Shown: positions 1 through 9,092, numbered from the stretch's first letter. The stretch is 24,365 nucleotides of DNA from Saccoglossus kowalevskii (GCF_000003605.2 NW_003131864.1:175859-200223); one strand, 5' to 3'. The notes: generated by a model not told the origin, from the sequence alone. Numbers and translations are program-made.

Positions 1-52
1 CTATGGGATTGGCGTACTAGCATGAATGGGTTCAATTATCAGTGTTCACTGA

Positions 53-60
53 TGACGTCA
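53..60. promoter_or_regulatory. Palindromic CRE-like site TGACGTCA
   Basis: The octamer is a perfect match to the cAMP-response element bound by CREB/ATF bZIP dimers, inside a 10-bp palindrome (52-61). A second perfect copy is at 11889-11896. No gene is visible beside either copy, so function is only a possibility. Confidence 0.25.
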
Positions 61-1405
61 TTTGACTGGCCCTCTAAAGGCGAAATGACACCAGGAAAAG
101 CGGATGTTTGTCGTCTGCTTCACAGCCCGTTTTATACCCGATATTTAGGGCATTTCGCAGCACATACAAGTTGTTTTTATCGACAGAATTCATTCATAGA
201 TCTCAAATTTCATGTACAGAGTGTCAAAAGCCTCACCTCTGCTCCCCTTTAAATGAGTATGCAATGAATATTTACGAGACTCCGTTTCGTAATATGTATA
301 ACATACAACAAAACACAACTGTTGTATAGTAACCAGTCGTGTTTAAAAAAATACAATTTCTAAAGATCAAAGATTACACGGTAAATTTCGTATCGCATTT
401 ATACATGTCCTGGCAATAATGTAAAATCTTGATTTGACGAACGGGGTTTCATGAATACAAATAGTAGTACTTTTATCACTCAATGTCGATTTACGTTTTT
501 ATAAACATTTACAGTTTTGATGAGTTGTATCATTATCTAATATCTTCTCAAAGTATAACTCATGCGTTGTCAAATTTAGTATATGAGAAAATCATAACTC
601 GTATTTCATAGATCGGGAAAAGATTAATCTGTGACCCTAATATGACGGAGATCGGTAAAAGCAATATCCTTCGAAGGGACAACCTGCATTGGTGTGTACA
701 TAGCCGCTAGTCATTTAAAATAAACTTCTCTAAAGCATTAATTTTGTTGATGAAATTCTACAAATAAGAAAATATCGACTTTGAGAACGGCCTTCATTTT
801 GTCCATGTATGCCACAGTACGTCCATTCCCAGAGGGCGACGAACGGAGCTTGCTACGTGATGAAACAATCGTCACATATTTCACTATCAGACGTCAATGC
901 AAATAACGGACACAAGGACAAGGCATTTCTACCTGTAAAAACTGACGTAGTGATGTTTTTATAAAGTTTGCATGACCGAAAAACATGAAATGCGTCAAAA
1001 AAGAAGATTTCCGTTCCATTGATATTTCTTAATCAATTGTTTACGTGTCAGTTTTGTTTTCTTGGACGACATGTGAATGGTAGTTTTGAATATAAGCGTA
1101 CTTGTACACAAGGGAGAACAACATAGCGACTATATGAACATTTTTCTTGCACGCGCTGTGAGGGTGTTACGTGACCGTTTCTTGTACGTGCCGCATTGTT
1201 TATTGTATCTGCGCTTTACACAGTGATTTCTATGAAGCTCGTGATGGAAGAAAGCGCTTTCACCGAGATGAGACTCGGCCCGCTTTTGTGACGTAAATGT
1301 TTACTAAAGGGAAAGTCAATACAAAATAATATAAATATAACTTCAAGTGACTTCTCAAAAACAAATTCAATTGATTACGGTTTGATTTACACCTAAATTC
1401 CTTTC

Positions 1406-1446
1406 TTTGACAAGTTTCCATAGTTTGACATGTTTCCATAGTTTCC
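1406..1446. repeat. 18-bp tandem duplication
   Basis: Two adjacent 18-bp units (1406-1423 and 1424-1441) of the form TTTGACAAGTTTCCATAG differ at one base, followed by a 5-bp partial unit. It looks like replication-slippage duplication. Confidence 0.8.
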
Positions 1447-2563
1447 AACGCTGACGTGCTGTTATTATACATTTTCCGGACGGCGTCAACATGAATCGTA
1501 CGACTATCATGATCGCGTTACAACGCTGAGCGTCAGAAAGTTATTTTTCGGTCTTGCTCATCTTTTTATTCTGAATCGTCAATATCTTGCTGTTATCATA
1601 ACTCACTTCAATATTTCACAAATACCAACGTGTTGGGTCTAACATAAATAGTCTCCACAGACTGAACACATAATAAGCGCGCTAGAATGACGCCAGTGTG
1701 GTACATATCTACACTATCATTTGTCGCCGCGCCGCGTCCTGTTCGATAGGAGACTATATGCAAATGTTTTTGATGAGGTCTCCATAATAATAATACAACT
1801 TTGAATATTGATAAAAAACAATGAATAAAGAAAACCTTGCTAATTGAGACTTTTTGAGAATCACACCATCAGGCTCATCTTCAAGCCAAGGACCATTGAT
1901 TTGGCCGAAGCCACGTAGGCCCGTTATGAATGGCCGTGCGATTCAAACGATGCGTCAAGCAGGGCGCGTCCGATTTTCATGTAAACAAACAATGTATTTT
2001 GCTTGCGTTGCTTGCATCGCGTGGGGTCCATAACGATCACGTGAGACAACTGTGTTCACCGAAAGGGACATCACCAATGTAGTCTACGAGAGTGAAGCTT
2101 CTGGGTATGGAGAGAATTTAATAACATTTTTTAGATTTAATTAACACATATCGTTGATATGTTTGACGGTTTCAATTAGAATTTAACCTCATTTGCGGAT
2201 TATACGAGGTGTTTTTGCTGATTTTTGCTGGTAGTTTTTTTTTATCACGCTTTTATAACCGTATTTACTGTATTTACGTGTAAAGGCAGAGCATTGAACG
2301 TGGTTTCGATAAAAATGGCTGCACGCGCGATCTTCCTAACGCAACCCTAATTATCGTTTTCGTATGACGGTGATGTGTCTATTGTGAGAAATAGAATCCA
2401 TTCATTTTAAGTATAAAACAAAAACAAAACAGGCAACTTGATTTATCAAACATTTGCGGAGACTAGACGTGATTGCAAATATATACAAATATCGGGTATA
2501 CGAGATAAATATTGAAGAGACAATTAAAAAGACCTAAATGCACTGGCAGGTGGGGCAGTTAAG

Positions 2564-2613
2564 TCTAAAAGTAAATCTAAAAGTAAATCAAAATATATTC
2601 CGAATATATTCCG
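2564..2613. repeat. Two adjacent micro-duplications (12-bp x2, 11-bp x2)
   Basis: TCTAAAAGTAAA occurs twice in tandem (2564-2587), and a few bases later AATATATTCCG occurs twice in tandem (2592-2613). Both are exact. No function is suggested. Confidence 0.8.
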
Positions 2614-2784
2614 CCAGTTACAATGACCAGGAAGTGTGTTCTCTAAATTACATTGCTGGTCAATTTAATGATTTTTTTTGTTTTCAAACATAGAAGATAT
2701 TGGCAATTATCCCGAATTTTAACATGTGTCGGATCATTCTCTTTATAAAGTACATTTCTACAGATAATATTAAAAAACAACTCC

Positions 2785-3478
2785 GTAGATCACATTAAAT
2801 CTAATGATGGTCAAGGCGGAATCTCAGAAGTGTTGTTTAGTCATTGTTCAGACGTAATATTTGTCCCACTGGCTATATTTTTCAAAAGTCTATAGATACC
2901 TGAATATTTCCAACTGTTTTTAAACACGCCAATGTTGCCCGGTATATAAGATGGGGCAAATCAGTTGCGATTAATCACAGATCTGTATAGCTTCTTTCTA
3001 TTATCAGTAAGGCGGTGATTTTTGACTTGAAGCCATTTACATCTGGATCGCAACATGGCTTAATTAAACACCGTTCAATCTAAATAAATCTTGTATTCTA
3101 CGTTAACATTTTAGCTGATCGCACTGATAAAAAAATTAAAGTTGACAGTGTATATACAGATTTTCCTAAGGCATTCGATTCGGTTAATCACAGATTCCTC
3201 GTTTATAAACTGCATGCATTTCAGGTAGTAAGTTGGAGATATTTGAATCGTACTTGAGCATGCGCAAACAAATCTTCATTGACAAACATTGTACAAACAT
3301 ATACCAAGTCAAGTCAGGGGTGCCTCGGGGCTTTTTGCTCGGCCCTCCGCTTTTTAATGTGTCCAGTGTTTGTCTATGAACTTCATGTCTGTTATACGCC
3401 GATGATATTAAGTTTTTAAAACCCTGACAACAATATTTCAGACTGCATGGATTTGCATGCAGATATGCACAGTATTTA
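2785..3478 (+). pseudogene. LINE reverse-transcriptase relic, 5' part (Jockey-like)
   Basis: This is a decayed reverse transcriptase of a non-LTR retrotransposon; no intact ORF remains and it is broken by stops and frameshifts. Reading across three frames gives the RT motifs in the expected order. At 2788-2895 comes KSNDGQGGISEVLF then PLAIFF. At 2916-3016 comes FKHANV ... NHRSV, a stop, then LLSIISK. QHG lies near 3046. The motif A block VYTDFPKAFDSVNH is at 3150-3191, with its first catalytic Asp codon at 3159-3161. SGVPRGFLLG is at 3314-3343, and the catalytic YADD box is at 3395-3406. ISDCMDLHADMHSI follows at about 3435-3476. The WK-ANV / SLLSI-SK / YTDFSKAFD / LGFLKRN style fits Jockey-superfamily elements, but the exact clade is uncertain. 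The relic is interrupted at 3479 by an inverted-repeat element and resumes at 3970. It is dead: the endonuclease domain is not seen and stops lie inside the RT core. Confidence 0.88.
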
Positions 3479-3969
3479 TTAAAGCGGGGGAGTCGCCACC
3501 TGCGCATGCGTCAGATGACCATAGCGTGTCATTGTTTACAAACAAATGTCTACCCATGGGACTCAATAGGGGATTTTCCGTACAATTGCGAGATCTCGCG
3601 AGATGTATGAAAAACGCGCGTCGAACGTCTGCTGCAATAATCGAACGATTTGATTTTGAACTAGAATTTCTTTATTTCGTAACTCACAACGACCGGCCGA
3701 TCTTCGACAGAGGAATATTGCTTCCGAATACCCTTACTTAATCAAAATTGCCTATCATCAAATGTGGACAGCACATTATTAAGCATGGAAATGTCCCCCA
3801 AAATACTTCGCGTTTGTCGAATCCCACGCGATGTTTGACGCCACTACGACGCTATGACCTTTGTTTGTCCTGTTTTTACGTTCGATTTCACGCATAACGC
3901 GTGATTCTCGCAGTGAACGGAAAATGGTCTATTCCCACGCGTGCGCAGGTGACAACCCTCCCGCTTTAA
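3479..3969. mobile_element. Non-autonomous inverted-repeat DNA element (MITE-like), TTAA-flanked, copy 1
   Basis: A 483-bp element (3483-3965) is bounded by TTAA on both sides (3479-3482 and 3966-3969). Its ends are inverted repeats: the left end starts AGCGGGGGAGTCGCCACCTG and the right end, read on the minus strand, starts AGCGGGAGGGTTGTCACCTG. About 23 of 28 bases match. It carries no transposase; the 94-codon frame inside it has no recognisable motif. It is visibly richer in CpG than its surroundings and has palindromes at 3588-3599 and 3594-3603. A TTAA target duplication is typical of piggyBac and some other families. Because the ends read TTAAAGC/GCTTTAA, a TA duplication (Tc1/mariner) is equally compatible. 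It sits inside a LINE reverse-transcriptase relic whose conserved blocks lie on both sides, which supports a real insertion. Confidence 0.85.
3588..3603. repeat. Overlapping CpG palindromes inside the inverted-repeat element
   Basis: GCGAGATCTCGC (3588-3599) is a perfect 12-bp palindrome and overlaps TCTCGCGAGA (3594-3603), a perfect 10-bp palindrome. The latter matches a CpG motif known from animal promoters. The spacing could reflect a protein-binding site carried by the element, or just its palindromic nature. Confidence 0.6.
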
Positions 3970-4265
3970 ACCAAATCATTTACCAAAAAGAAAATTGTTA
4001 TCAAATTGGATTATGTGATGAAAGACAGTAATTTAGCATGGATCGGTCAAATTAGTTTTTAATGATCATAGTTATAATACTGTAAGTAAGTCTCTTAGAG
4101 CACTCGGTTTTTTAAAACGCAATAGTAAAAAAAAATACTACAACAAGACTTTGAAAACGGTATATCATATTTATTTGCAGCTTTGTCCGATTGCACTGAT
4201 TCGTATCCGCTCACCACTCTCTCCACGAACTATGGAGACAGTGAGCTGGAACATTATACATGCAT
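3970..4265 (+). pseudogene. LINE reverse-transcriptase relic, 3' part (Jockey-like)
   Basis: This is the continuation of the relic split by the inverted-repeat element. A conserved post-YADD block is readable at 4067-4125: HSYNTVSKSLRALGFLKRNS, matching the usual HI..V.KA...LGF.KRN segment of this family. It is preceded by KDSNLAWIGQI (about 4021-4053, another frame). It is followed by TLKTVYHIYL, which corresponds to the usual TLKTLY.SLVRP segment, and then degrades around 4200-4260. About 50 residues expected between the two halves are missing or unrecognisable. No intact ORF remains. Confidence 0.75.
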
Positions 4266-4403
4266 CTTGAAAATTCAAGATGGTTCGCAGTCGTGTGAAG
4301 TATTGCACAACCATACTGTGTCCATTGAATAAAACACACATAAAACTAGTGCAACGCTACGTATTCAGTACAGTGAAATGAAAAGGGTTTGCCTTAGTTT
4401 ATA

Positions 4404-4476
4404 AATTTGTAAATTTGTTTAACATATTTATAACAATTTGTAAATTGGTTTAACATATTTATAACAATTTGTAAAT
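4404..4476. repeat. 31-bp tandem repeat, 2.3 copies
   Basis: Units at 4404-4434 and 4435-4465 differ by one base and are followed by an 11-bp partial unit. Each contains AATTTGTAAATT and TTTAACATATTTATAAC. It is an AT-rich minisatellite. Confidence 0.88.
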
Positions 4477-5159
4477 ACCAATTACCAGCTTCATTCAAAT
4501 TTAAATATTTAATAATGAGTCACTCGAGAGCTCCACATTGCCTACGCCCATAATGCACCGCGCACAAACCTTCAAGTGACATAGCAACGGCGACCGCCCA
4601 CTTATTCAAAATGAAGGGCATGCTTCCATATTGGTTCTAGGTTCGTCAATTTGAATTCTTCTAGTCATTTATATTTATAAAACGTTTATAACATCCCAAG
4701 ATTTATGCTTTCACTGTAGGAAAGCGAGAAATATTCTTCTTTATCTTCCTACTTTATAAGGACCCCTTAGTTACGTTTAGAACGCGTTTGCAATTACATT
4801 CCAGGGAGTAAAAAACATACATAAAAAATTGTAGGTTAAAATAACTTATATAAAAATTTAAATAAATTTCAACATAATATTGACAATATTCTGTTTGATA
4901 CACGGGTTTGATTCCCCTCTACGTACGTTGATCTCATTTCTAATAAGGTTATCGGTATCTAATTTCACAGCTTCGCTAGGTACGTACGCGGTATCCGATT
5001 TAATAATCACTTGAGTGACAGTGACATGACTGCCTGGGACTCCGTAAATGAAGCATATCCGTTAACGGTTGACATGTATAATGATCTTGTTTATATCATC
5101 AAACCCTTTCAATACGTACCCGTCGATAGTGTAAGAATAAAATTTCTTTCACAGAGACG
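4477..5159. other. Gene-free stretch
   Basis: No gene is recognised. Around 4525-4625 the sequence becomes briefly richer in GC and CpG and contains CCCATAATGCA; a related TGCATTATGGGA occurs at 6533-6544 in the other orientation. A short frame at 5011-5241 runs into the 26-bp tandem repeat below and is not supported as coding. Confidence 0.45.
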
Positions 5160-5237
5160 ACACGGCACGAACGCGTGGTATTTTGACACGGCACGAACGC
5201 GTGGTATTTTGGCACGGCACGAACGCATGGTATTTTG
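5160..5237. repeat. 26-bp CpG-rich tandem repeat, 3 copies
   Basis: Three head-to-tail units (5160-5185, 5186-5211, 5212-5237) have the core GGCACGAACGCGTGGTATT. The first two are identical; the third has G for A at its first base and GCATGG for GCGTGG, which looks like CpG decay. Each of the first two units contains ACGCGT. Since 26 is not a multiple of three, each copy is read in a different frame by the overlapping ORF, arguing against coding. Confidence 0.92.
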
Positions 5238-5756
5238 TTGAGTGCGTCATCAGTTGCGCCATTTGTATTCAGTCTTGTTCGCAGCTAGCAGTGATTTAAA
5301 TATATATCTATCGCTTCTCTTATTAACAGGTAAATGCTGAATAGTTTGTAGTCGATTGGTGGAACGTGTGCGTGAAGCAACTGGTGGCCGGATGCGCATC
5401 ATTAAACCAACTAGAGCAAGCTCACATGCTGGCGTCGTATCACGCGCACTAGTAACCTGCAAATGGTCTGTTCTCTGCACCTCAAACCTGTTCAGATTCA
5501 ACACCCTCAACTCATATTCCAAACCACCCATGACGATTTTTGTAGTAGCTACAAATGAGGAGAATTCAGTAGAAATTATTGTGTCATTGCCCGTTAAGCA
5601 CCAGGCAAATATTAAAATAGTAGTGTGATCGTATTCGATAAAAAGGACCCAATTTTGTCGCGTTGATTAGCACATCTACAAGCACAATATCACGTCGTAC
5701 GAGATACAAGTTACACACCGTCTCACCCTTTTGGAGAGAGTGGTATAAATCATATT
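5238..5756. other. Unassigned stretch with overlapping short ORFs
   Basis: Frames of about 90 codons exist on both strands (plus 5356-5628, minus 5250-5531). They overlap each other and match no family I recognise. There is no convincing splice-site pairing. GC is moderately higher than in the neighbourhood around 5350-5530, so an unrecognised repeat is possible. Confidence 0.35.
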
Positions 5757-5920
5757 TTAAAGCGGTGGAGTCGTCACCTGCGCATGCGTCAGATGGCCAT
5801 TGCGTGGCATTGTCCACAAACAAGCGTCTACTCAAAAGTCTTTGCGTTTTTAGCGTGAGTTGTTATCGTCGCTTGGGACTCAGTTCTCGCGCGTGCGCAG
5901 GTGACGACCCTCCGCTTTAA
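5757..5920. mobile_element. Non-autonomous inverted-repeat DNA element, TTAA-flanked, copy 2 (short)
   Basis: A 156-bp element (5761-5916) lies between TTAA at 5757-5760 and 5917-5920. Its left end starts AGCGGTGGAGTCGTCACCTG and its right end, on the minus strand, starts AGCGGAGGGTCGTCACCTG, so the inverted repeats match except for one indel and a few bases. Its first 80 or so bases align with the left end of the 483-bp copy at 3483, including TGCGCATGCGTCAGATG. The last 26 or so bases also align, while the middle does not. It encodes nothing and is a shorter internal-deletion relative of copy 1. Confidence 0.87.
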
Positions 5921-6374
5921 GTGAAGCACCTACAATGTAATAACATTTGTCTATAAAACACATTCAGTATATTAATAAACTTAGATTAACTGCACAAATC
6001 TGTATCTTAGTTTACGCTTTTAAAAACTAATGTTAATGAAACTGCTTTGCTTCACATACACGGAAGCTAAAAACACCGTTCAATTTTGATTGTTTTTAAA
6101 CGGCCAGATCTATTCATGTCATCCACGATTATAGTGAAATTTAATTGTTTTCCTTCGTCAGTGGAAGTATACCAGAGTCGTCTTGGTGACAAGTACAGCA
6201 CGTAGCACGTTAACACATATATTTGCATAGCATTAGTACTACTAGTATCAAGTGCTTTTCAGAAAATGCCCAGGTCACTCACGGCACTGATGTCGCCGCC
6301 AACGACACACACTAATAGTATGTCATATTCGATACTTAGTTTGCGCGATTCAGCGGAAAACTACACTAACAAAT
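5921..6374. other. Gene-free stretch upstream of an X-box/TATA pair
   Basis: No ORF, repeat or RNA is recognised. An inverted octamer ATTTGCAT lies at 6231-6238. If the X-box and TATA box just downstream form a real promoter, this would be its upstream region. Confidence 0.4.
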
Positions 6375-6388
6375 GTCGCCATGGTAAC
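6375..6388 (+). promoter_or_regulatory. Candidate RFX X-box
   Basis: GTCGCCATGGTAAC fits the X-box consensus for RFX transcription factors, two half-sites of the form GTNRCC and RGYAAC. RFX proteins control ciliary genes in animals. The site lies 7 bp upstream of a TATA box, a placement expected of a proximal promoter element. The match is seen directly; function is inferred. Confidence 0.45.
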
Positions 6389-6395
6389 CACTGAC

Positions 6396-6405
6396 TATAT
6401 AAAAG
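6396..6405 (+). promoter_or_regulatory. Candidate TATA box
   Basis: TATATAAAAG is a near-perfect TATA consensus directly downstream of an X-box. A start site would be expected near 6420-6430. Downstream, the first ATG on the plus strand is at 6506 and opens only a 39-codon frame (6506-6625) with no recognisable motif. The transcript, if any, may be spliced or non-coding. Confidence 0.35.
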
Positions 6406-6629
6406 CTGTATATTTTTATTCACGAGACTAAGGTATACATTTCAGAGATAAAACTGTGCTACAATCTACCAGTGATATAATAAAATTCAAATTTCGCACT
6501 TGAGCATGTCAGTACTGCACATATATGACGCAATGCATTATGGGATAGAACTTCGGATTGCATATACTGGAAAACAATTATTATACCGGAAACTGACGAA
6601 ATTGTATGTACTTTTAAAACGTTAGGATT

Positions 6630-7300
6630 CATGTCAATCATAATTCAATACTTTTTTCATCCATGTGCAACGTTTTTAAATATGAAAAATATTCTCACCA
6701 TACAAACCAGTGTAAAATTGCCAATTTTGATAATTTTCTATGACATTTCGCACTGTTGTATCTCGAAAAATTTTCCGGTGACCCAATTGCTTTTTTGCTT
6801 ACATGATCTTCATGGTATGAATCGGCAATAATTAAAGTAAAACGAACATGACATGACATATAATCTTTAATTGGGATAGAACTTTTTAATTAAATTAATA
6901 TATATTATAATTAATTATAAGCATAACATTACAAATACGACTAAATGGGTAGCTACACAAGTTGCATATTGTGATAACATTATTTAGTATTTTTGATGGT
7001 TGACAGACGAAACAAATAAACATATTCTGAACATTTAAATTACTGGCCACTGATGTTGTTGTCATGGAAACCAAACCATAATTACCAAACGGACTCTTGT
7101 TTAAACTATAACTTATATTCAGATCCACGTGATTTGTTGAGAAGGGAGGTGGAGAGGGGGTGGTGAAGCCAGAATCTAGTGAGGATTCAGCCGGTGTAAT
7201 GAAACTGACATGAATTGTTAGTTGTCAGCTCATGAAACTAGAGGAATGTGCTGTCACTGGCATTTACCGAGCAACACTTTTTGTATTTTATTAATCATTG
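6630..7300. other. AT-rich gene-free stretch
   Basis: The sequence is very AT-rich around 6880-6930. A purine-rich patch lies at 7138-7170, and CACGTG is at 7126-7131. The short ORFs have no recognisable domain. It is probably the upstream flank of the EGF gene. Confidence 0.4.
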
Positions 7301-7306
7301 AACGAG

Positions 7307-7523
7307 CCAATGAGGCACCATTTCGCCCATTTCCAACGTTACGCTTCCCGTTTAATTCTCCCATTGCCATGGTAGCAGATTAAGTGGTGCGCGCGCACTG
7401 TCTGTAGCTGATAACCACACCGAGCAGCGCGTCACGTTATGCAAATTTAAATGGTTAGTTTTTATTGGCGAGTGGAGACCCTTTTCTTTCAACGTGTTGT
7501 GATAATTTGGGCGCACTTTATAC
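7307..7523 (+). promoter_or_regulatory. Candidate promoter region of the EGF-domain gene
   Basis: GC and CpG rise noticeably here relative to the flanks. Visible sites are CCAAT at 7307-7311, the POU-factor octamer ATGCAAAT at 7439-7446, an inverted CCAAT at 7464-7468 and a weak TATA-like TTTATAC at 7517-7523. The signal-peptide ATG lies about 230 bp further on. This is motif-level inference; no start site can be read from sequence alone. Confidence 0.3.
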
Positions 7524-7648
7524 ACACCGTACTGAGGCACTAGATCTAACACATTTGGCGTTACGCAGTCTTACACCAGTGTCTGAATAGAGTTTCATTA
7601 AAAATATCTCCAGAGTAGAGCAAGATACAAATCATCTCAAGGGAATTG

Positions 7649-7684
7649 ATGGACCTAGAGGAGACGGTTCTTATTCTCGGATAA
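7649..7684 (+). other. Short upstream ORF in the presumed 5' UTR
   Basis: An ATG at 7649 opens a 12-codon frame including its TAA (7682-7684). The same TAA is the in-frame stop upstream of the EGF gene's ATG, so the main frame is open only from 7685. If the leader is unspliced here, this small frame could dampen translation of the main ORF. Confidence 0.3.
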
Positions 7685-7750
7685 TCAACACGATCGCATA
7701 ATTGTACACGTACCGTACGAGGGAGCAATCGACGAAGAACTCCGCGAGTA

Positions 7751-7952
7751 ATGATGGCCACGTGGTGCAAGGGACTAGGATTAGTTTGCTTCCTTGCTCT
7801 GCCATGGCAAACTATCTCCACGAGCTGCCAATGCCCGACACCAAATCCATGTGAGAACGGTGGTCAATGTGAGGGTGATTGTGGACCTGATGGGTTTATC
7901 TGTTTCTGCTCATCTGGCTATACAGGGAACCGCTGTCAAACGAACGTTGGTG
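7751..7952 (+). CDS. Secreted EGF-like domain protein, exon 1 (partial gene)
   Basis: This is the only host-gene exon I can call with confidence. ATG at 7751 is immediately followed by a second ATG at 7754 with a better initiation context (A at -3, G at +4), so either may be used. Residues 1-25 form a signal peptide: Lys7, a hydrophobic core GLGLVCFLALPW, and a polar end TISTS. Residues 28-62 form one EGF-like domain with Cys at 28, 34, 40, 51, 53 and 62, the canonical six-Cys spacing. Extra Cys at 26 and 44 may pair with each other. The segment C53-SSGYTGNR-C62 fits the consensus for extracellular O-GlcNAc addition at Thr58. The calcium-binding and O-fucose signatures are absent. The exon ends at G|GTAAGT (donor 7953-7958) after the first base of codon 68, i.e. 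phase 1, the usual phase for exons flanking EGF domains. Without splicing the frame stops at 7969. The protein should enter the secretory pathway; its identity beyond that is unknown. Confidence 0.85.
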
Positions 7953-8109
7953 GTAAGTGTTCATTTTAGCCTAGTAGGCGGCTAACCATATTTTTCATCC
8001 TACTGTACTTTAATGTTTCTTCACTGATCGTTGCTACCAGCTAGGTTCCTCGACATACATTTTCTTTCCCATGGAATAGACAGAATGCGAAAATAAATAC
8101 CCCTTTCAT

Positions 8110-8130
8110 AACATTTTGCAACAAAATGTT
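8110..8130. repeat. Short perfect inverted repeat
   Basis: AACATTTTG (8110-8118) and CAAAATGTT (8122-8130) are perfect 9-bp arms separated by 3 bases. It may form a tight hairpin, but such repeats occur by chance in AT-rich DNA. Confidence 0.6.
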
Positions 8131-8719
8131 GTTGTCATTTGTTTTGGACGACGTTTTTTTTGTTGATTTCCCTCGCCAGAAATATGTGATGCGTTTTTGT
8201 TTATTTTCAAGGATTGCTGAATTAATGTAGACCCAATTCCTAGAAAAGTCTTTTTCCAGACTCTGAGGCTAAAACATAACACAGACAACATTGGTGGCAC
8301 ACTTTTTTTACATCCGGTCTATAACAACCATATGACAGTTACAGTGTCCTCATGACAGCTGACAACAACGAATTTTCCTCATCACTCAGCCGTAAATGAC
8401 GCGAATTGATTCGCACGATATGTTCATCTTCAATGTTGGCCGTTTGATTGGTCGTGTAATCCACTCAACCTTGATCTGTCAGCGATGCACACACGGTCAT
8501 TGCTTCAAGATGGCTCTACCCAGGTATGAATTCACAGTAGAAATTCAAGCGAACGGCGATCAAAATTACTCTGACTGTGAAAAGATATTAAGCGTAATGT
8601 AAGTCACCGTGTTGCACTAGAACAGGAATGTGTGAATGAATACGCCACTCTAGGCACCTCTTACATCACAGTGTTATTGTTTATCAACATCCCAGGACCC
8701 AGTGTATATCATAGAGGGC

Positions 8720-8732
8720 GGGGGGGGGGGGG
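8720..8732. repeat. Poly-G run of 13
   Basis: An uninterrupted run of 13 G lies inside the presumed first intron. It is striking in AT-rich DNA, and its length may vary between individuals or be mis-assembled. Confidence 0.9.
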
Positions 8733-9080
8733 AGTTCTGATCTGGGTTGTGTAAGAAAAGTTTGAACAGGATTGAGATTAGTTCGAGGACGGGGAACTGA
8801 TTTAAATATGATGCCCTCAGATGTCCATACACGTAGTTTGCGTAAATTTTAATTGTCCACCCATGTTCAACGATATTTATCCCCCGTCAAATATGCCGAC
8901 TTATTAACTAAAAAAAATAGAAACCGTTTTGCATCAGTCCTACAAAGGATGATGTAACTACATATATATTACATATAGGCACAAACGGATATATTTCAAA
9001 TGTACAGAGATAACAGTCAACAGGGCCCCTTAACGCGATTTACATGAACGTTTCATTAGGCGGAGCACAATCAGGATAAA

Positions 9081-9092
9081 TGTCAATTGACA
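9081..9092. promoter_or_regulatory. 12-bp palindrome with two TGACA half-sites
   Basis: TGTCAATTGACA is a perfect palindrome. Its half-site TGACA is the core recognised by TALE homeodomain proteins such as Meis. It lies 78 bp upstream of the candidate exon 2. Regulatory function is speculative. Confidence 0.25.

Larger units (their letters stand above)
1..2784. other. Gene-free AT-rich stretch
   Basis: I find no exon, RNA gene or recognisable transposon protein here. The open frames are short, overlap on both strands and have no recognisable motifs. Visible items are a palindromic CRE site near the start, a CCTTCGAAGG palindrome at 668-677, ATGCAAAT octamers at 897-904 and 1758-1765, a CACGTG at 2038-2043, and two small tandem duplications listed separately. 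It is probably intergenic or intronic. Confidence 0.5.

Noticed and set aside
2942-2949. TATATAAG as a TATA box
   Set aside because: It lies inside the LINE reverse-transcriptase coding relic and is explained by its codons.
3457-3741. 94-codon plus-strand ORF
   Set aside because: It spans the boundary between the LINE relic and the inverted-repeat element and has no domain; it is a by-product of the CpG-rich element interior.
4895-4925. GGTTTGATTCCC resembling a tRNA T-loop/B box
   Set aside because: The stem does not pair, and there is no D-arm, anticodon arm or acceptor stem around it.
5011-5241. 76-codon plus-strand ORF with a repeated HGTNAW / TARTRG-like end
   Set aside because: Its end is the 26-bp tandem repeat read in changing frames, and no domain or splice context supports it.
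5250-5628. Overlapping ORFs of about 90 codons on both strands
   Set aside because: No recognisable motif and no paired splice sites; the two strands cannot both be coding. Left as unassigned.
7352-7821. Two minus-strand ORFs opposite the EGF gene 5' end
   Set aside because: They are antisense to the signal-peptide exon and its promoter region, with no domains.
8396-8602. 68-codon ORF with CQRCTHGHC
   Set aside because: The cysteine pattern does not fit EGF or a known zinc finger, and there is no good acceptor before it.
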